This document shows positions 54,000-63,058 of a stretch of DNA of 64,000 nt, one piece after another. Made by a program: the position numbers and the translations under genes. The DNA is from Marimonas lutisalis (GTDB taxonomy: Bacteria > Pseudomonadota > Alphaproteobacteria > Rhodobacterales > Rhodobacteraceae). Each line of letters begins with the position of its first letter. Position 1 is the first letter of the stretch. The stretch covers positions 319,370-383,369 of the forward strand of contig NZ_SKCI01000001.1 in NCBI RefSeq assembly GCF_005434965.1. The letters are read 5' to 3'. The notes beneath the pieces are model-generated. The model was not told where the DNA came from. It saw only the letters and a program-made list of their open reading frames with translations, and did no database searches.

Positions 54000-55169
54000 T
54001 CAGCGGTAGAGAAACACCGCGCCGCCGTCGCCGGAATGCGCATCGGTCGTCAGCACCCCGGCCAGCCCCGCGGCGAGGCGCTCCCCGAACCTGCCACCGG
54101 ATGAAATATCCGGCGCGACCAACCCCTGCAGCAGATCGCCCGTCTCGTCGTCGAAGACCCAGACCGCGCCCGCATCCCGCTTACCCTCGACGCGGGCGTC
54201 CGGCTGCCCGATCAGCAACCGACCGTTCCACAACGCCAGCGCGATCCCGAACTCGCTGTTCTTTGCGCGCAGGGGGGAGGTGATTTCCCGCACGATCTCG
54301 CCGCTGTCGATATCGAAAATCCAGACGGTGCCGCCTTCGCGCCCAACCTCCGAGTCATAGGTGGCACTTACGATCAGATGATCGCCCCTGAGCAGCGTAT
54401 TATAGCCAAAGGCCCCGTCGTTATAGGGTATCCCGTTGGGCGGACGACGAAAACTGCGCAAATGGGTGCGCGTTTCGCGGTCGTAAAGATCGACGCGGCC
54501 GAAATACCCCGTCTTCATGTCAACGCCGGTCGTGCCCACCGCGATATGGCGTGAATCCATGTCGATAGACCGGCGGAACAGGATCACGCCATAGGTGTCG
54601 GGGGTGCGCAGCCTGTCGCGCAGGGCGCCGGTTTCGGTGTCATAAAGCAGGAACTCGGTCTTGCGCCGCCGGGTCTCGCGGTCCGTCCAGGAATAGCTGA
54701 TGGCCGCCATGTCACCCCCGAGCGCGCAGCTGCGCGCAAAGCGGTCGCGCCAGCGTTCCTCGGGCACGGGGTTTTCAAACCGGGCCAGCTCTTTGCCCGT
54801 GCGGGTATTGATCAGCAGGCTGCGTTGCGGGGTGTCGTGGCTGTCGCGCGCAGCATCGCAAAGCAATGTGCGGCCGCCATCCGACGGGATGCCGTACAGC
54901 CGGTTGCGGTTCCATTCGGGGTGGCTTCGCACGGGGGCGCCAAGATCGCCGGTGGCGATGTCGGGGCGCCTGAGGCTGGTGTGCCTTCGGCTGTCGAGGG
55001 CATCGTAGTCCTGCATCGACAGCATCACATGCGGCCCGTCGACGCCGATCTTCCACCCGAAATACGCGGCATGTTCCGGCCCGGTGAAGACCTGCGCGAG
55101 CGTCAGCTGCCCGGCGGCGGCGGGGCCGGCGAGAAGCGTGAGAAACAAGACAAAGGCGCGGGTGATCAT
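54000..55169 (-). CDS. Secreted propeller-like protein of unknown function
   Basis: The 389-residue protein has a signal peptide (MITRAFVLFLTLLAGPAAAG). The mature part is built of repeated segments ending in patterns such as WIFDIDSGEIV, WVFDDETGDLL, LLYDTETGAL and LYDRETRTH, typical of FG-GAP/WD-like beta-propellers. It should fold outside the cytoplasm. I see no catalytic motif. Upstream frame to 55337 is not signal-like, so the start is 55169. It diverges from the SulP gene. Confidence 0.75.
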   Translation of the reverse strand: MITRAFVLFLTLLAGPAAAGQLTLAQVFTGPEHAAYFGWKIGVDGPHVMLSMQDYDALDSRRHTSLRRPDIATGDLGAPVRSHPEWNRNRLYGIPSDGGRTLLCDAARDSHDTPQRSLLINTRTGKELARFENPVPEERWRDRFARSCALGGDMAAISYSWTDRETRRRKTEFLLYDTETGALRDRLRTPDTYGVILFRRSIDMDSRHIAVGTTGVDMKTGYFGRVDLYDRETRTHLRSFRRPPNGIPYNDGAFGYNTLLRGDHLIVSATYDSEVGREGGTVWIFDIDSGEIVREITSPLRAKNSEFGIALALWNGRLLIGQPDARVEGKRDAGAVWVFDDETGDLLQGLVAPDISSGGRFGERLAAGLAGVLTTDAHSGDGGAVFLYR

Positions 55170-55396
55170 GAAAATGCGTTCCTGACGTGTCTCGCCGTGG
55201 ATGGCAGGCCTGTTGGGCAGTAATTGGGCGCTTTTCGCGAAAAACAGTGGCGATAGCCCGGCAAAGGGTGAACCCGGCGGGCCCGGCGCGCCATGCCTGC
55301 GACGCAAGGCAGCATCCCGGACCTGAACGGTGGTCAAACGCCGCGCGGTGGATTATGCCGCCCTTTCCCGCGCGCGACCACGAACAGGACGACCCG

Positions 55397-57025
55397 ATGA
55401 AACCCAGCCTCCTGGCCACCTTTGCCAAGCATTTCGAAATGCCCGATCTGCGAATTATGCCGGACGAGGCGTTCAGCCTTGCGCGGCTCAGGATCGAAAT
55501 CCTGTCGGGGCTGACGGTGGCGCTGGCGCTGGTGCCCGAGGCGGTGGCCTTCGCCTTCGTCGCCGGCGTGCATCCGCTGGTGGGGCTTTACGCGGCCTTC
55601 CTTGTCGGTCTCATCACCGCGCTTCTGGGCGGGCGGCCCGGCATGATCTCGGGCGCGACGGGCGCGCTCGCCGTGGTCATGGTGGCGCTGGTGGCCGAAC
55701 ACGGGGTGGAATATCTTTTCGCCACCGTGGTGCTGATGGGGATATTGCAGCTGATCGCGGGGGCGATGCACTGGGGCAAGTTCATCCGGCTGGTCCCGCA
55801 TCCTGTGATGCTGGGCTTCGTCAACGGGCTGGCCATCGTGATCTTCCTGGCGCAGCTCACGCAGTTCAAGGTGCCGGGCAGCATGGAAAACACCGGCCAC
55901 GGCATGTCGGGGGGCGAATGGCTTTCGGGCGGGCCGCTGGCGATGATGCTGGGGCTGGTGGCGCTGACCATGGCGGTGATCTGGGTGATGCCGCGCATCA
56001 CGCGCCTGATCCCGGCGCCGCTGGCGGGTATCGCGGTGGTCGCGGGTGTGGTGATCGCCACGGGGCTCGACGTGCCTCGGGTGGGCGACCTGGCCTCGAT
56101 CAAGGGCGGGTTGCCTGCATTCCACGTTCCGGCGGTGCCGCTGAACTGGGAAACCTTCGAGATCATCCTGCCCTACGCGGTGATCCTGGCCGCGATCGGC
56201 CTCATCGAGAGCCTGCTGACACTGAACCTCGTCGGCGAGATGACCGGCCGGCGCGGTGGCGCCAGCCAGGAATGCCTGGCCCAGGGCACCGCCAACGTGG
56301 TCACCGGTTTTTTCGGTGGCATGGGTGGCTGCGCGATGATCGGCCAGTCGATGATTAACGTGAAATCCGGCGGACGCACGCGGATCGCGGGTGTGGCGGC
56401 GGCCCTTTTCCTCCTGCTGTTCATCCTGGTGGCCAGCCCGCTGATCGAGCAGATCCCGCTGGCGGCCTTGGTGGGCGTGATGTTCATGGTGGTGATCGGC
56501 ACCTTCGCATGGCATTCGCTGAAAATCCTGGCGCGCGTACCGCTGAACGACGCCTTCGTCACGCTCCTGGTGACGGTGGTGACCGTCGCCTATGACCTGG
56601 CCATCGCGGTGGTGGTGGGCGTGATCGTCTCGGCGCTCAGCTATGCCTGGAACAACGCGCGGCGCATCCATGCCGACATCTACGAACAGGAGAACGGCAC
56701 CAAGGTCTATCGCGTGCAGGGGCCGCTGTTCTTCGGATCGTCCGATGGCTTTGCAGAGCTGTTCGACGTGGAAAACGACCCCGAGGAAGTCGTCGTCGAT
56801 TTCGCCGACAGCCGGGTCGTCGACCAGTCCGCGCTGCAGGCGATCGAGGCGGTAGCGGGCAAATACGAGGCCGCCGGCAAGCGCCTGCAGCTGCGCCATC
56901 TCAGCCGCGATTGCCACCGGCTCCTGGCCAAGGCGGGCCACCTGATCGTCGACAGCGACGACGACCCGGACTATGCGCTGGCCGTCGATTACCAGGTGCG
57001 CACCGGTATTCTCGGCGGGCACTGA
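55397..57025 (+). CDS. SulP/SLC26-family anion transporter with STAS domain
   Basis: The 542-residue protein has a membrane domain of about 10-12 helices (to about 430), with the SulP block EILSGLTVALALVPEAVAFA (about 32-51) and GLYAAFLVGLITALLGGRPG. The C-terminal STAS domain (about 440-540) has VVVDFADSRVVDQSALQAIE. It probably moves sulfate, bicarbonate or an organic anion; the substrate cannot be read. ATG 55397 fits the family; the frame upstream to 55187 is not used. Confidence 0.93.
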   Translation: MKPSLLATFAKHFEMPDLRIMPDEAFSLARLRIEILSGLTVALALVPEAVAFAFVAGVHPLVGLYAAFLVGLITALLGGRPGMISGATGALAVVMVALVAEHGVEYLFATVVLMGILQLIAGAMHWGKFIRLVPHPVMLGFVNGLAIVIFLAQLTQFKVPGSMENTGHGMSGGEWLSGGPLAMMLGLVALTMAVIWVMPRITRLIPAPLAGIAVVAGVVIATGLDVPRVGDLASIKGGLPAFHVPAVPLNWETFEIILPYAVILAAIGLIESLLTLNLVGEMTGRRGGASQECLAQGTANVVTGFFGGMGGCAMIGQSMINVKSGGRTRIAGVAAALFLLLFILVASPLIEQIPLAALVGVMFMVVIGTFAWHSLKILARVPLNDAFVTLLVTVVTVAYDLAIAVVVGVIVSALSYAWNNARRIHADIYEQENGTKVYRVQGPLFFGSSDGFAELFDVENDPEEVVVDFADSRVVDQSALQAIEAVAGKYEAAGKRLQLRHLSRDCHRLLAKAGHLIVDSDDDPDYALAVDYQVRTGILGGH

Positions 57026-57039
57026 CGCACCCGCTGGCG

Positions 57040-57071
57040 CCTCCGACGGGAGTATTTTGCGCAAGATGAAG
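57040..57071. repeat. Intergenic repeat of the gcaagatgaag type, copy 2
   Basis: The stretch around AGTATTTTGCGCAAGATGAA (from 57051) resembles copy 1 at 23392-23421. It again lies between convergent genes, followed by a GGGGGTT / AACCCCC hairpin (57108-57130) that may serve as terminator. Confidence 0.5.
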
Positions 57072-57176
57072 CCGGGAATCCGTTCTTCATCTGACCGGAA
57101 ATACCTCGGGGGTTTGGGGGTGGAACCCCCAATGTACCGAAAAGAGTGTGCCGCAGGCACGCATTCTGCAAACGGT

Positions 57177-58106
57177 TCAGTCGAAGCCGGGCGTGCCCGC
57201 ATCCTCGGGATGACGTGCGAGATGGGCGGCCTTGATCTCGGGTGTCATCTGGCGGCTGCCGTCATGGCTCCAGCCCGGGGGCGCCACGGCATAGGCGAGG
57301 CGCTGCCGCAAGGTGAGGCCCGGCTGGGCCATGTCGCGGAAGATGGCGAGCCATTCATGGAAGGCCACGCGCAGCGGGTTGAAGGTGCCCAGGTTGTGGA
57401 CGAGGCCGTAATCGACCTTTTCGTCATCCTGTTCGGGTACGAAGGTGCCAAAGAGCCTGTCCCAGATGATGAACACGCCCGCATAGTTGGCATCGAGATA
57501 GCGCGCATTGCGGCCGTGATGCACGCGGTGGTGGCTGGGGGTGTTCATCAGCCATTCGAACCACCGCGGCATCCGCCCGATCGCCTCGGTATGGATCCAG
57601 AACTGGTAGATCAGGTTCAGCCCGCCGACGAAGAGCACCATCGCCGGGTGAAAACCCAGAAGGATCAGCGGCGCGCGCACCACCATCATGAAAGTGAAGG
57701 TGCCGGTCCATGTCTGGCGCAGCGCGGTCGTGAGGTTGTAATGCTGGCTGGAGTGGTGGTTGACATGGCTGGCCCAGACCCAGCGGATGCGGTGGCCGAA
57801 GCGGTGCACCCAGTAATAGCGCAGGTCGTCGAGCACGAAGCAGAGCACCACCACCCACCACGCCGTGCCCAGATCAAGCGGCGTGATCGCCCAGAGGGCC
57901 ATGAAGAACCCCCAGGCGACGAATCCCAGTACGATGCCCGAGGCGACGTTGCCGGCCCCCATGATCAGGCTGGTCAGCGCATCGCGGGTTTCATAGCGCC
58001 CGCCGCGTTTCTTGGTCACGATCCAGGCCAGTTCGATCAGGATCGCGGCGATGAAAAGCGGCACGGCGAAATTCACCACGTCCGGATATGTGATCTGGTC
58101 GGTCAT
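57177..58106 (-). CDS. Sterol desaturase / fatty-acid hydroxylase family protein
   Basis: The 309-residue membrane protein has four or so helices and the histidine clusters of the family: HRFGH (about 112-116), HVNHHSSQH (about 123-131) and HRVHHG (about 200-205). These bind a di-iron centre for oxidation of lipids or sterol-like substrates. ATG 58106 overlaps the stop of the upstream small membrane protein (ATGA). The substrate in this organism is unknown. Confidence 0.92.
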   Translation of the reverse strand: MTDQITYPDVVNFAVPLFIAAILIELAWIVTKKRGGRYETRDALTSLIMGAGNVASGIVLGFVAWGFFMALWAITPLDLGTAWWVVVLCFVLDDLRYYWVHRFGHRIRWVWASHVNHHSSQHYNLTTALRQTWTGTFTFMMVVRAPLILLGFHPAMVLFVGGLNLIYQFWIHTEAIGRMPRWFEWLMNTPSHHRVHHGRNARYLDANYAGVFIIWDRLFGTFVPEQDDEKVDYGLVHNLGTFNPLRVAFHEWLAIFRDMAQPGLTLRQRLAYAVAPPGWSHDGSRQMTPEIKAAHLARHPEDAGTPGFD

Positions 58107-58495
58107 GCAGTCTGCTCCAGTTTGCTCAGCCATTGGCGGGCTTCGTCCGCATCCAGCCGCAGGCGGATGCGCGGGGCGGTGAAATCGGGCAGGTGGATGA
58201 TGATGCCGCCCGCAGCCGGCGCGATCCGCGCACCGGCGAGGGGCCGCGCAGTACTGTCGGCACCCATTGGCCAGACCACGCCTGCGCCCTGCACGGTTTC
58301 GATCAGCGCGGCCGAGCGGTCGTGGCAGAGGATCACGCGGGCAGGTGGGTTGGCGGGAAATTCGCGCAGCCAGGCCGCGCGTGCCGCAGCCTCATCGTCA
58401 AAGCGGCGCGGGCGCGACAGGCCCAAGAGATGCAGCAGCACCGCGATGCCCGCGATGCCGATCACCACCATGGGTATGAGAATGGACAGCGGCAT
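58103..58495 (-). CDS. Small membrane-anchored protein upstream of the desaturase-family gene
   Basis: The 130-residue protein has one N-terminal helix (about 3-24, SILIPMVVIGIAGIAVLLHLL), then a soluble domain with RVILCHDRSAALIE and IIIHLPDFTAPRIRLRL. It overlaps the desaturase-family gene by four bases. It is a conserved-hypothetical-type protein; no function recognised. The overlap suggests co-regulation. Confidence 0.75.
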   Translation of the reverse strand: MPLSILIPMVVIGIAGIAVLLHLLGLSRPRRFDDEAAARAAWLREFPANPPARVILCHDRSAALIETVQGAGVVWPMGADSTARPLAGARIAPAAGGIIIHLPDFTAPRIRLRLDADEARQWLSKLEQTA

Positions 58496-58599
58496 TGTTC
58501 CCCCCTGGCGTCGGATTAAACCGGGGGCGGGGGGCGCTTGTCAAAAGGGGACGTAGCGGAAAGCGGGCCAGGCCGGTGTCAGGTCAGGCCGATGTCAGG

Positions 58600-60418
58600 T
58601 CAGGCCCAGAGGAAGATGTCCGAGCCGTCGGTGCCGTCGATCACGGTTTCGGCCACCCAGCATTCGTCGAAGATGCCGTCGCCATCGACATCGAAGCCGG
58701 CCGTCGCCACCACGGTGTTGGTCGCGCCATGGCTGTTGTCGAGCCCGGTCAGATCGCCGGTATAGGCCAGATCGCCGCCGCCGGTGGGCACCAGGTCGGT
58801 GACATCGGCGATGGACGCGCCGCCATTCACGGTCAGCGAGAACTCGATCACGTCGGCGGGGAAGAGCGGTGATGTCCCGAGCGCTGTGCCCAGCTGCGAC
58901 GCGTTAGCATACACCTCGGCACCGCCCGTATTGTCGGTCGCTTTCAGCCGGGCGACGTTGGCGCCGCCGAAACCAATCGCAATAATCGACGTTCCGGCGC
59001 CCTCTATGGCGAGGACTTCGTCGATGTATTTAGACTCGGAGCTGCTCCCAATCGTGACCGTATTGGTTTCCAACTGGTAAGCGCGATTGGGTTCACCGTC
59101 CGAGATGAACACCATGTAGTTTTCATCGCCGGTTTGCGGCACGACGAAATCCTCGGCCATCCGCAGGCCTGCTTCGTAGTTGGTCCCGCCGAGCCTTTGC
59201 GTTGTGAGCGGTGTGCCGGTTGTCACGTCATCGAGTGCTCCGTCGGAAAGAGAATACGTCGCCTGAATCGCGTCGGGAGCGGGGTTCCCGGTGCCAAGGC
59301 CCCAGAACTCTACCAGCTGTATTTCCACGTCAGTTCCGGTGCCGTCGAACTGGCTGCGCAGAAGGTCAATGGTGTCCTGCACCGCCTGGATTTGTTCAGA
59401 CCATTCGCTCGGGGTGATCGAGCCTGAACCGTCGATCACGAACGAGACGTTGACGTCATGCTGTTCAAGCGCGCCGAAATTGATCGCCACGGCGACTTCG
59501 CTTTCGTCGTTATAGGTGCGGTCCTCGGTGGTCATCGACAGGGTGATGGTCTGTCCATTGGCGGCATCGGCGCTGTCGCTGTCGGTTTCGACCAGCGGGT
59601 CGATCACGTGGACATACGCCGTGGCAACGTTCGAGGTGGCGCCTTCGGTATCATCGACGGTGTAGCTGATCTGATCGACGCCGGAATCATCGGTGCTATC
59701 GTCGCCCACGTCATTGGCGGCATAGTCGATCTGCCCGGCATTCACGATGCCCGTGCCCAGCGAGCCGTTCGTCACGATGGTCAGGCTGGCGGGATCGAGC
59801 GCGCCATCGCGGTCTTCGTCATTGGCGAGCAAATCGATGCTGATGCTGTCGTCGCTTTCGACCACGATGCGATCATCAGCGGTGGTGCCGTCGTCATAGG
59901 CATCGGGCGGCAGGTTGATATAGGGCGCATCGCCGACGATTTTCAGGCTGTCGTCGCGATAGCCTTCCTCGCCCACTGATGTCAGGCGCACGCCGAAGCG
60001 CATTTCGCTGAGAATGTCGAGATTGAGATCCCCGGTGGACGACGACAGGGGGAAGCTGGTCGAGTCGATATCGTCGTCTTCACCGATGCGTGTCGTGCCG
60101 AATTCAACACCGGCGTCGAAACCATTGCCCCCCCTTGGTATACACGCCGTTCATGTTGGCGCCGTTGCCCAGGTCGTACACGCTGTTGGCGGAGAAATCC
60201 TGGCCAGTGACATCATCACCAGTGGCGGTGAGGTCTTTGGCAAGACTGTCATCGGCAAGATCGAAGAAGAGACCGCGTAGGTGGGCCTGGACGCCGCTGC
60301 TTTCATCCACGGAGACATCGAACCGCAGTTCGCTGAAACCTGTTTACGGATTGATGAACTCGGTGACGGTTACGATCGTGTCAACCGGGCCTTCGACGGT
60401 AAATGCGACGCTAGCCAT
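58600..60418 (-). pseudogene. VWA-domain surface/secreted protein gene, broken by a nonsense codon and a frameshift
   Basis: From ATG 60418 (AAGGAG upstream) the frame reads MASVAFTVEG... to a TAA at 60344-60346 (codon 25), then continues in the same frame (FSELRFDVSVDESSGVQAHL) to a 7-base G run (plus-strand C at 60128-60134), where one extra base shifts the frame. Removing one G joins it to a 467-residue frame with a cadherin/VCBS-like segment (SIDLLANDEDRDGALDP), a VWA domain with MIDAS VIDGSGS and an acidic end, DGTDGSDIFLWA, like type I secretion substrates. About 605 residues if repaired. No signal peptide. Sequencing error cannot be excluded. Confidence 0.8.
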
Positions 60419-60751
60419 GATGAACTCCTTTTCAAAATAGGATTGTCCGCCCAGTGCGCGGGACGGTTTTGACAGGTGGGTTCGTGTTGTCCGTTATCGG
60501 ACACAGGGCCCAACACACCAGCGGAATCGAAATGAACGCGCGGTCGAAAAAAAGCCGGTCGGGCGAAAAACAGAATTATCCGGCTGAAGACAGCCCCCCA
60601 AACAATTGGCGAACAATGCCACAAAAAAAATGTGGAAATTCAAACGCACTCAGCGGGAGCTATGGTTGCGGGCGGTGCCTTTGGCCGGAATCTCAGCACA
60701 TGGTGGCGACGGAGTGAGCCGTTTCTCGCCGACCGTGTCGCCGGCCCGGCG
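60419..60751 (-). promoter_or_regulatory. Intergenic region upstream of the VWA gene with a palindrome
   Basis: This 333-bp gap is lower in GC than its flanks and has no convincing gene. A 16-base inverted repeat TGTCCGTTATCGGACA (60488-60503) lies about 70 bp before the VWA start and could be an operator. A second, CCACA/TGTGG around seven A residues (60619-60635), lies further upstream. It probably holds the VWA promoter and the end of the tlpA transcript. Confidence 0.45.
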
Positions 60752-61360
60752 TCAGCCCTGTTCTTGGGCGTCCAGCACCGCGCGGATGATCGCCTTGGCA
60801 CTGTCCGAATCCCATTCCGCATCGCCCAGCATGCGGGCGATTTCCGTGCCATCCGGCGCGAGGATCACCGTGACGGGCAGGCCCAGAACGCCCATTTCGC
60901 GCGCCAGTGCCGAAGAGGGGTCGCGGTGCAGTGGCAGGTTGGTCACGCCGATCTCGTCAAAGAATTTCTGCATTTGCGCGGGATTGTTGCGGCCCGTGGC
61001 GATGGTCAGTACTTCGAAGCGGTCACCGCCGAACTCGTCCTGCAGCGCGGCGAGCATCGGCATTTCCTTGCGGCAGGGCGCGCACCAGGTGGCCCAGAAA
61101 TTCAAAAGAACATAGCGCCCCTGGTGATCGGCCAGCGTGGCCTTGCCGCCCTCGGCAGTGTCATAGGCCGCGGTGCCGGCGGGTTTCGGCGCGGGATGGA
61201 AGGCCAGTTTCTTCATGCTGCCTTCGCGCAGATCTTCCAGATCGGTGCGGTTTTCCAGCGCCGGCGGGATCGGCTGGGCCGGGTCGCGCAAGGCAAAGAC
61301 GGCGACGGCGGCAATTGCGATTGCGGCGAGGGCAGTATAGATCAGCGCGGAACGCGACAT
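60752..61360 (-). CDS. tlpA: TlpA-family thiol:disulfide oxidoreductase
   Basis: The 202-residue protein has an N-terminal membrane anchor (about 5-23) and a periplasmic thioredoxin fold with WATWCAPC (Cys93, Cys96) and the cis-Pro loop GLPVT. TlpA-type proteins keep copper-site cysteines of oxidase subunit II or cytochrome maturation partners reduced. ATG 61360 has GGAAGGA seven bases upstream; an in-frame Met at 61375 is less likely. It diverges from argH with only 27 bp between starts. Confidence 0.93.
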   Translation of the reverse strand: MSRSALIYTALAAIAIAAVAVFALRDPAQPIPPALENRTDLEDLREGSMKKLAFHPAPKPAGTAAYDTAEGGKATLADHQGRYVLLNFWATWCAPCRKEMPMLAALQDEFGGDRFEVLTIATGRNNPAQMQKFFDEIGVTNLPLHRDPSSALAREMGVLGLPVTVILAPDGTEIARMLGDAEWDSDSAKAIIRAVLDAQEQG

Positions 61361-61387
61361 TCTTATTCCTTCCATGGGCCAGATGAC

Positions 61388-62794
61388 ATGACCGATAAAT
61401 CCTCGAACGCCCAATCTTCCAATGCCATGTGGGGCGGCCGCTTTGCCGCGGGGCCGGACGCGATCATGGAGGCGATCAACGCCTCGATCGGGTTCGACCA
61501 GCGGATGGCGGCACAGGACATTGCCGGCTCAAGGGCCCATGCGGCGATGCTGGCCGCCACGGGCATCGTGAGTGATAGTGATGCCGAGGCGATGAGGGAA
61601 GGGCTGCTCACCGTTTTGTCAGAGATCGAGGCGGGCAGTTTCGAATTTTCCACCGCGCTGGAGGACATTCACATGAATGTCGAGGCGCGGCTGAAGGAAA
61701 TCATCGGTGAGCCAGCGGGCCGGCTGCACACCGCGCGGAGCCGCAACGACCAGGTGGCGACGGATTTCAAATTGTGGGTCCGCGACCAGATCGATGCGGC
61801 CATCGCCGGGATCGAGGCGCTGATTGCCGCGCTGCTGGAGCAGGCCGAAGCGGGCGCCGACTGGGTGATGCCCGGCTTTACCCATTTGCAAACCGCGCAG
61901 CCGGTGACCTGGGGCCACCACATGATGGCCTATGTCGAGATGCTGGGCCGCGACCGTTCGCGCTTCTCGGACGCGCGGGCACGCATGAACGAAAGCCCCC
62001 TGGGCGCCGCGGCGCTGGCCGGCACGTCCTTTCCGATCGACCGCGAGATGACGGCAAAGGCGTTGGGCTTTGACCGGCCGGCGGCCAATTCGCTCGATGC
62101 GGTCAGCGACCGGGATTTCGCGCTGGAATTCCTGGCGGCAAGCAGCATCTGTGCGATGCATCTGAGCCGCTTCGCCGAAGAGCTGGTGATCTGGTCCAGC
62201 GCCCAGTTCCGCTTTGTCACGCTGTCGGATCGGTTCTCGACCGGCTCGTCGATCATGCCGCAGAAGAAGAACCCCGATGCCGCCGAACTGATCCGGGCCA
62301 AGATCGGCCGCATCTTCGGGGCCAACGTGGCCCTGATGACGGTGATGAAGGGGCTGCCGCTGGCCTATTCCAAGGACATGCAGGAAGACAAGGAACAGGT
62401 GTTCGACGCCGCCGACAACCTGATGCTGGCGCTGGCGGCGATGGAGGGCATGGTGCGCGACATGTCGGCCAACCGTGAAAGCCTTGAAGCCGCGGCCGGC
62501 AGCGGGTTTTCAACCGCGACAGACCTGGCCGACTGGCTGGTGCGGACATTGAACATGCCCTTCCGCGACGCGCATCACGTGACCGGCAGCCTGGTCGCGA
62601 TGGCGGAATCCCGCGGGTGCGATTTGCCTGACCTGAGCCTTGAGGATATGCAATCGGTGCATGGCGCGATCACCGGCGACGTGTTCGGTGTGCTGGGCGT
62701 GCAGAACTCGGTGGCGTCGCGCACTTCGTATGGCGGCACGGCGCCGCTGCGGGTGCGTGAACAGATCGCGCGCTGGAAAGAGGTGCTGAAATGA
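61388..62794 (+). CDS. argH: Argininosuccinate lyase
   Basis: The 468-residue enzyme has [21 protein letters not shown] near the start, [19 protein letters not shown] (about 115-133) and the signature [18 protein letters not shown] near residue 290. It produces arginine and fumarate, the last step of arginine synthesis. ATG 61388 has only a weak ribosome site. Its stop overlaps the next start (ATGA). Confidence 0.97.
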   Translation: MTDKSSNAQSSNAMWGGRFAAGPDAIMEAINASIGFDQRMAAQDIAGSRAHAAMLAATGIVSDSDAEAMREGLLTVLSEIEAGSFEFSTALEDIHMNVEARLKEIIGEPAGRLHTARSRNDQVATDFKLWVRDQIDAAIAGIEALIAALLEQAEAGADWVMPGFTHLQTAQPVTWGHHMMAYVEMLGRDRSRFSDARARMNESPLGAAALAGTSFPIDREMTAKALGFDRPAANSLDAVSDRDFALEFLAASSICAMHLSRFAEELVIWSSAQFRFVTLSDRFSTGSSIMPQKKNPDAAELIRAKIGRIFGANVALMTVMKGLPLAYSKDMQEDKEQVFDAADNLMLALAAMEGMVRDMSANRESLEAAAGSGFSTATDLADWLVRTLNMPFRDAHHVTGSLVAMAESRGCDLPDLSLEDMQSVHGAITGDVFGVLGVQNSVASRTSYGGTAPLRVREQIARWKEVLK

Positions 62795-62958
62795 GAGCGA
62801 TTGCAGGTCTTATGCTGATGGCGCTGGTTGCGGCATGCGGTGCGGATGGGGAACCCGAGGCCCCTGAGGAAGGTGGCGGCAAGACTTCGGTCAAGGTGTC
62901 GGGCAGCGCCACCTTCGGGGCCGTGCGCGGGCCGGCCGGTATGGGCGTAAAGCCCTGA
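62791..62958 (+). CDS. Tiny lipoprotein between argH and lysA
   Basis: The 55-residue protein [20 protein letters not shown] has a signal with lipobox LVAAC (Cys16). It continues with an acidic Pro/Glu segment and ends [14 protein letters not shown]. It overlaps argH by four bases and is 100 bp from lysA. Position, lipobox and coupling indicate a real gene; function unknown. It is too short for many gene finders. Confidence 0.8.
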   Translation: MRAIAGLMLMALVAACGADGEPEAPEEGGGKTSVKVSGSATFGAVRGPAGMGVKP

Positions 62959-63058
62959 GCCGCACGGCACGCAGGGAATTTTTCACAAGTTGAGGCAAGG
63001 GCGCTTTTCTTGGGCGCGCGGTTTGGCTATGTCGCGGGTCGGATGAAAGGGGCCGCGC

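Noticed and set aside
55334-57202. A 622-codon minus-strand frame opposite the SulP transporter
   Set aside because: The His/Arg/Asp-rich translation is typical of antisense membrane-protein codons; the SulP protein has all family features.
60340-60350. Sortase-like NPxTG sequence in the VWA gene
   Set aside because: It appears only if the TAA is read as an amino acid, it is near the N terminus, and sortase sorting signals are C-terminal; coincidence.
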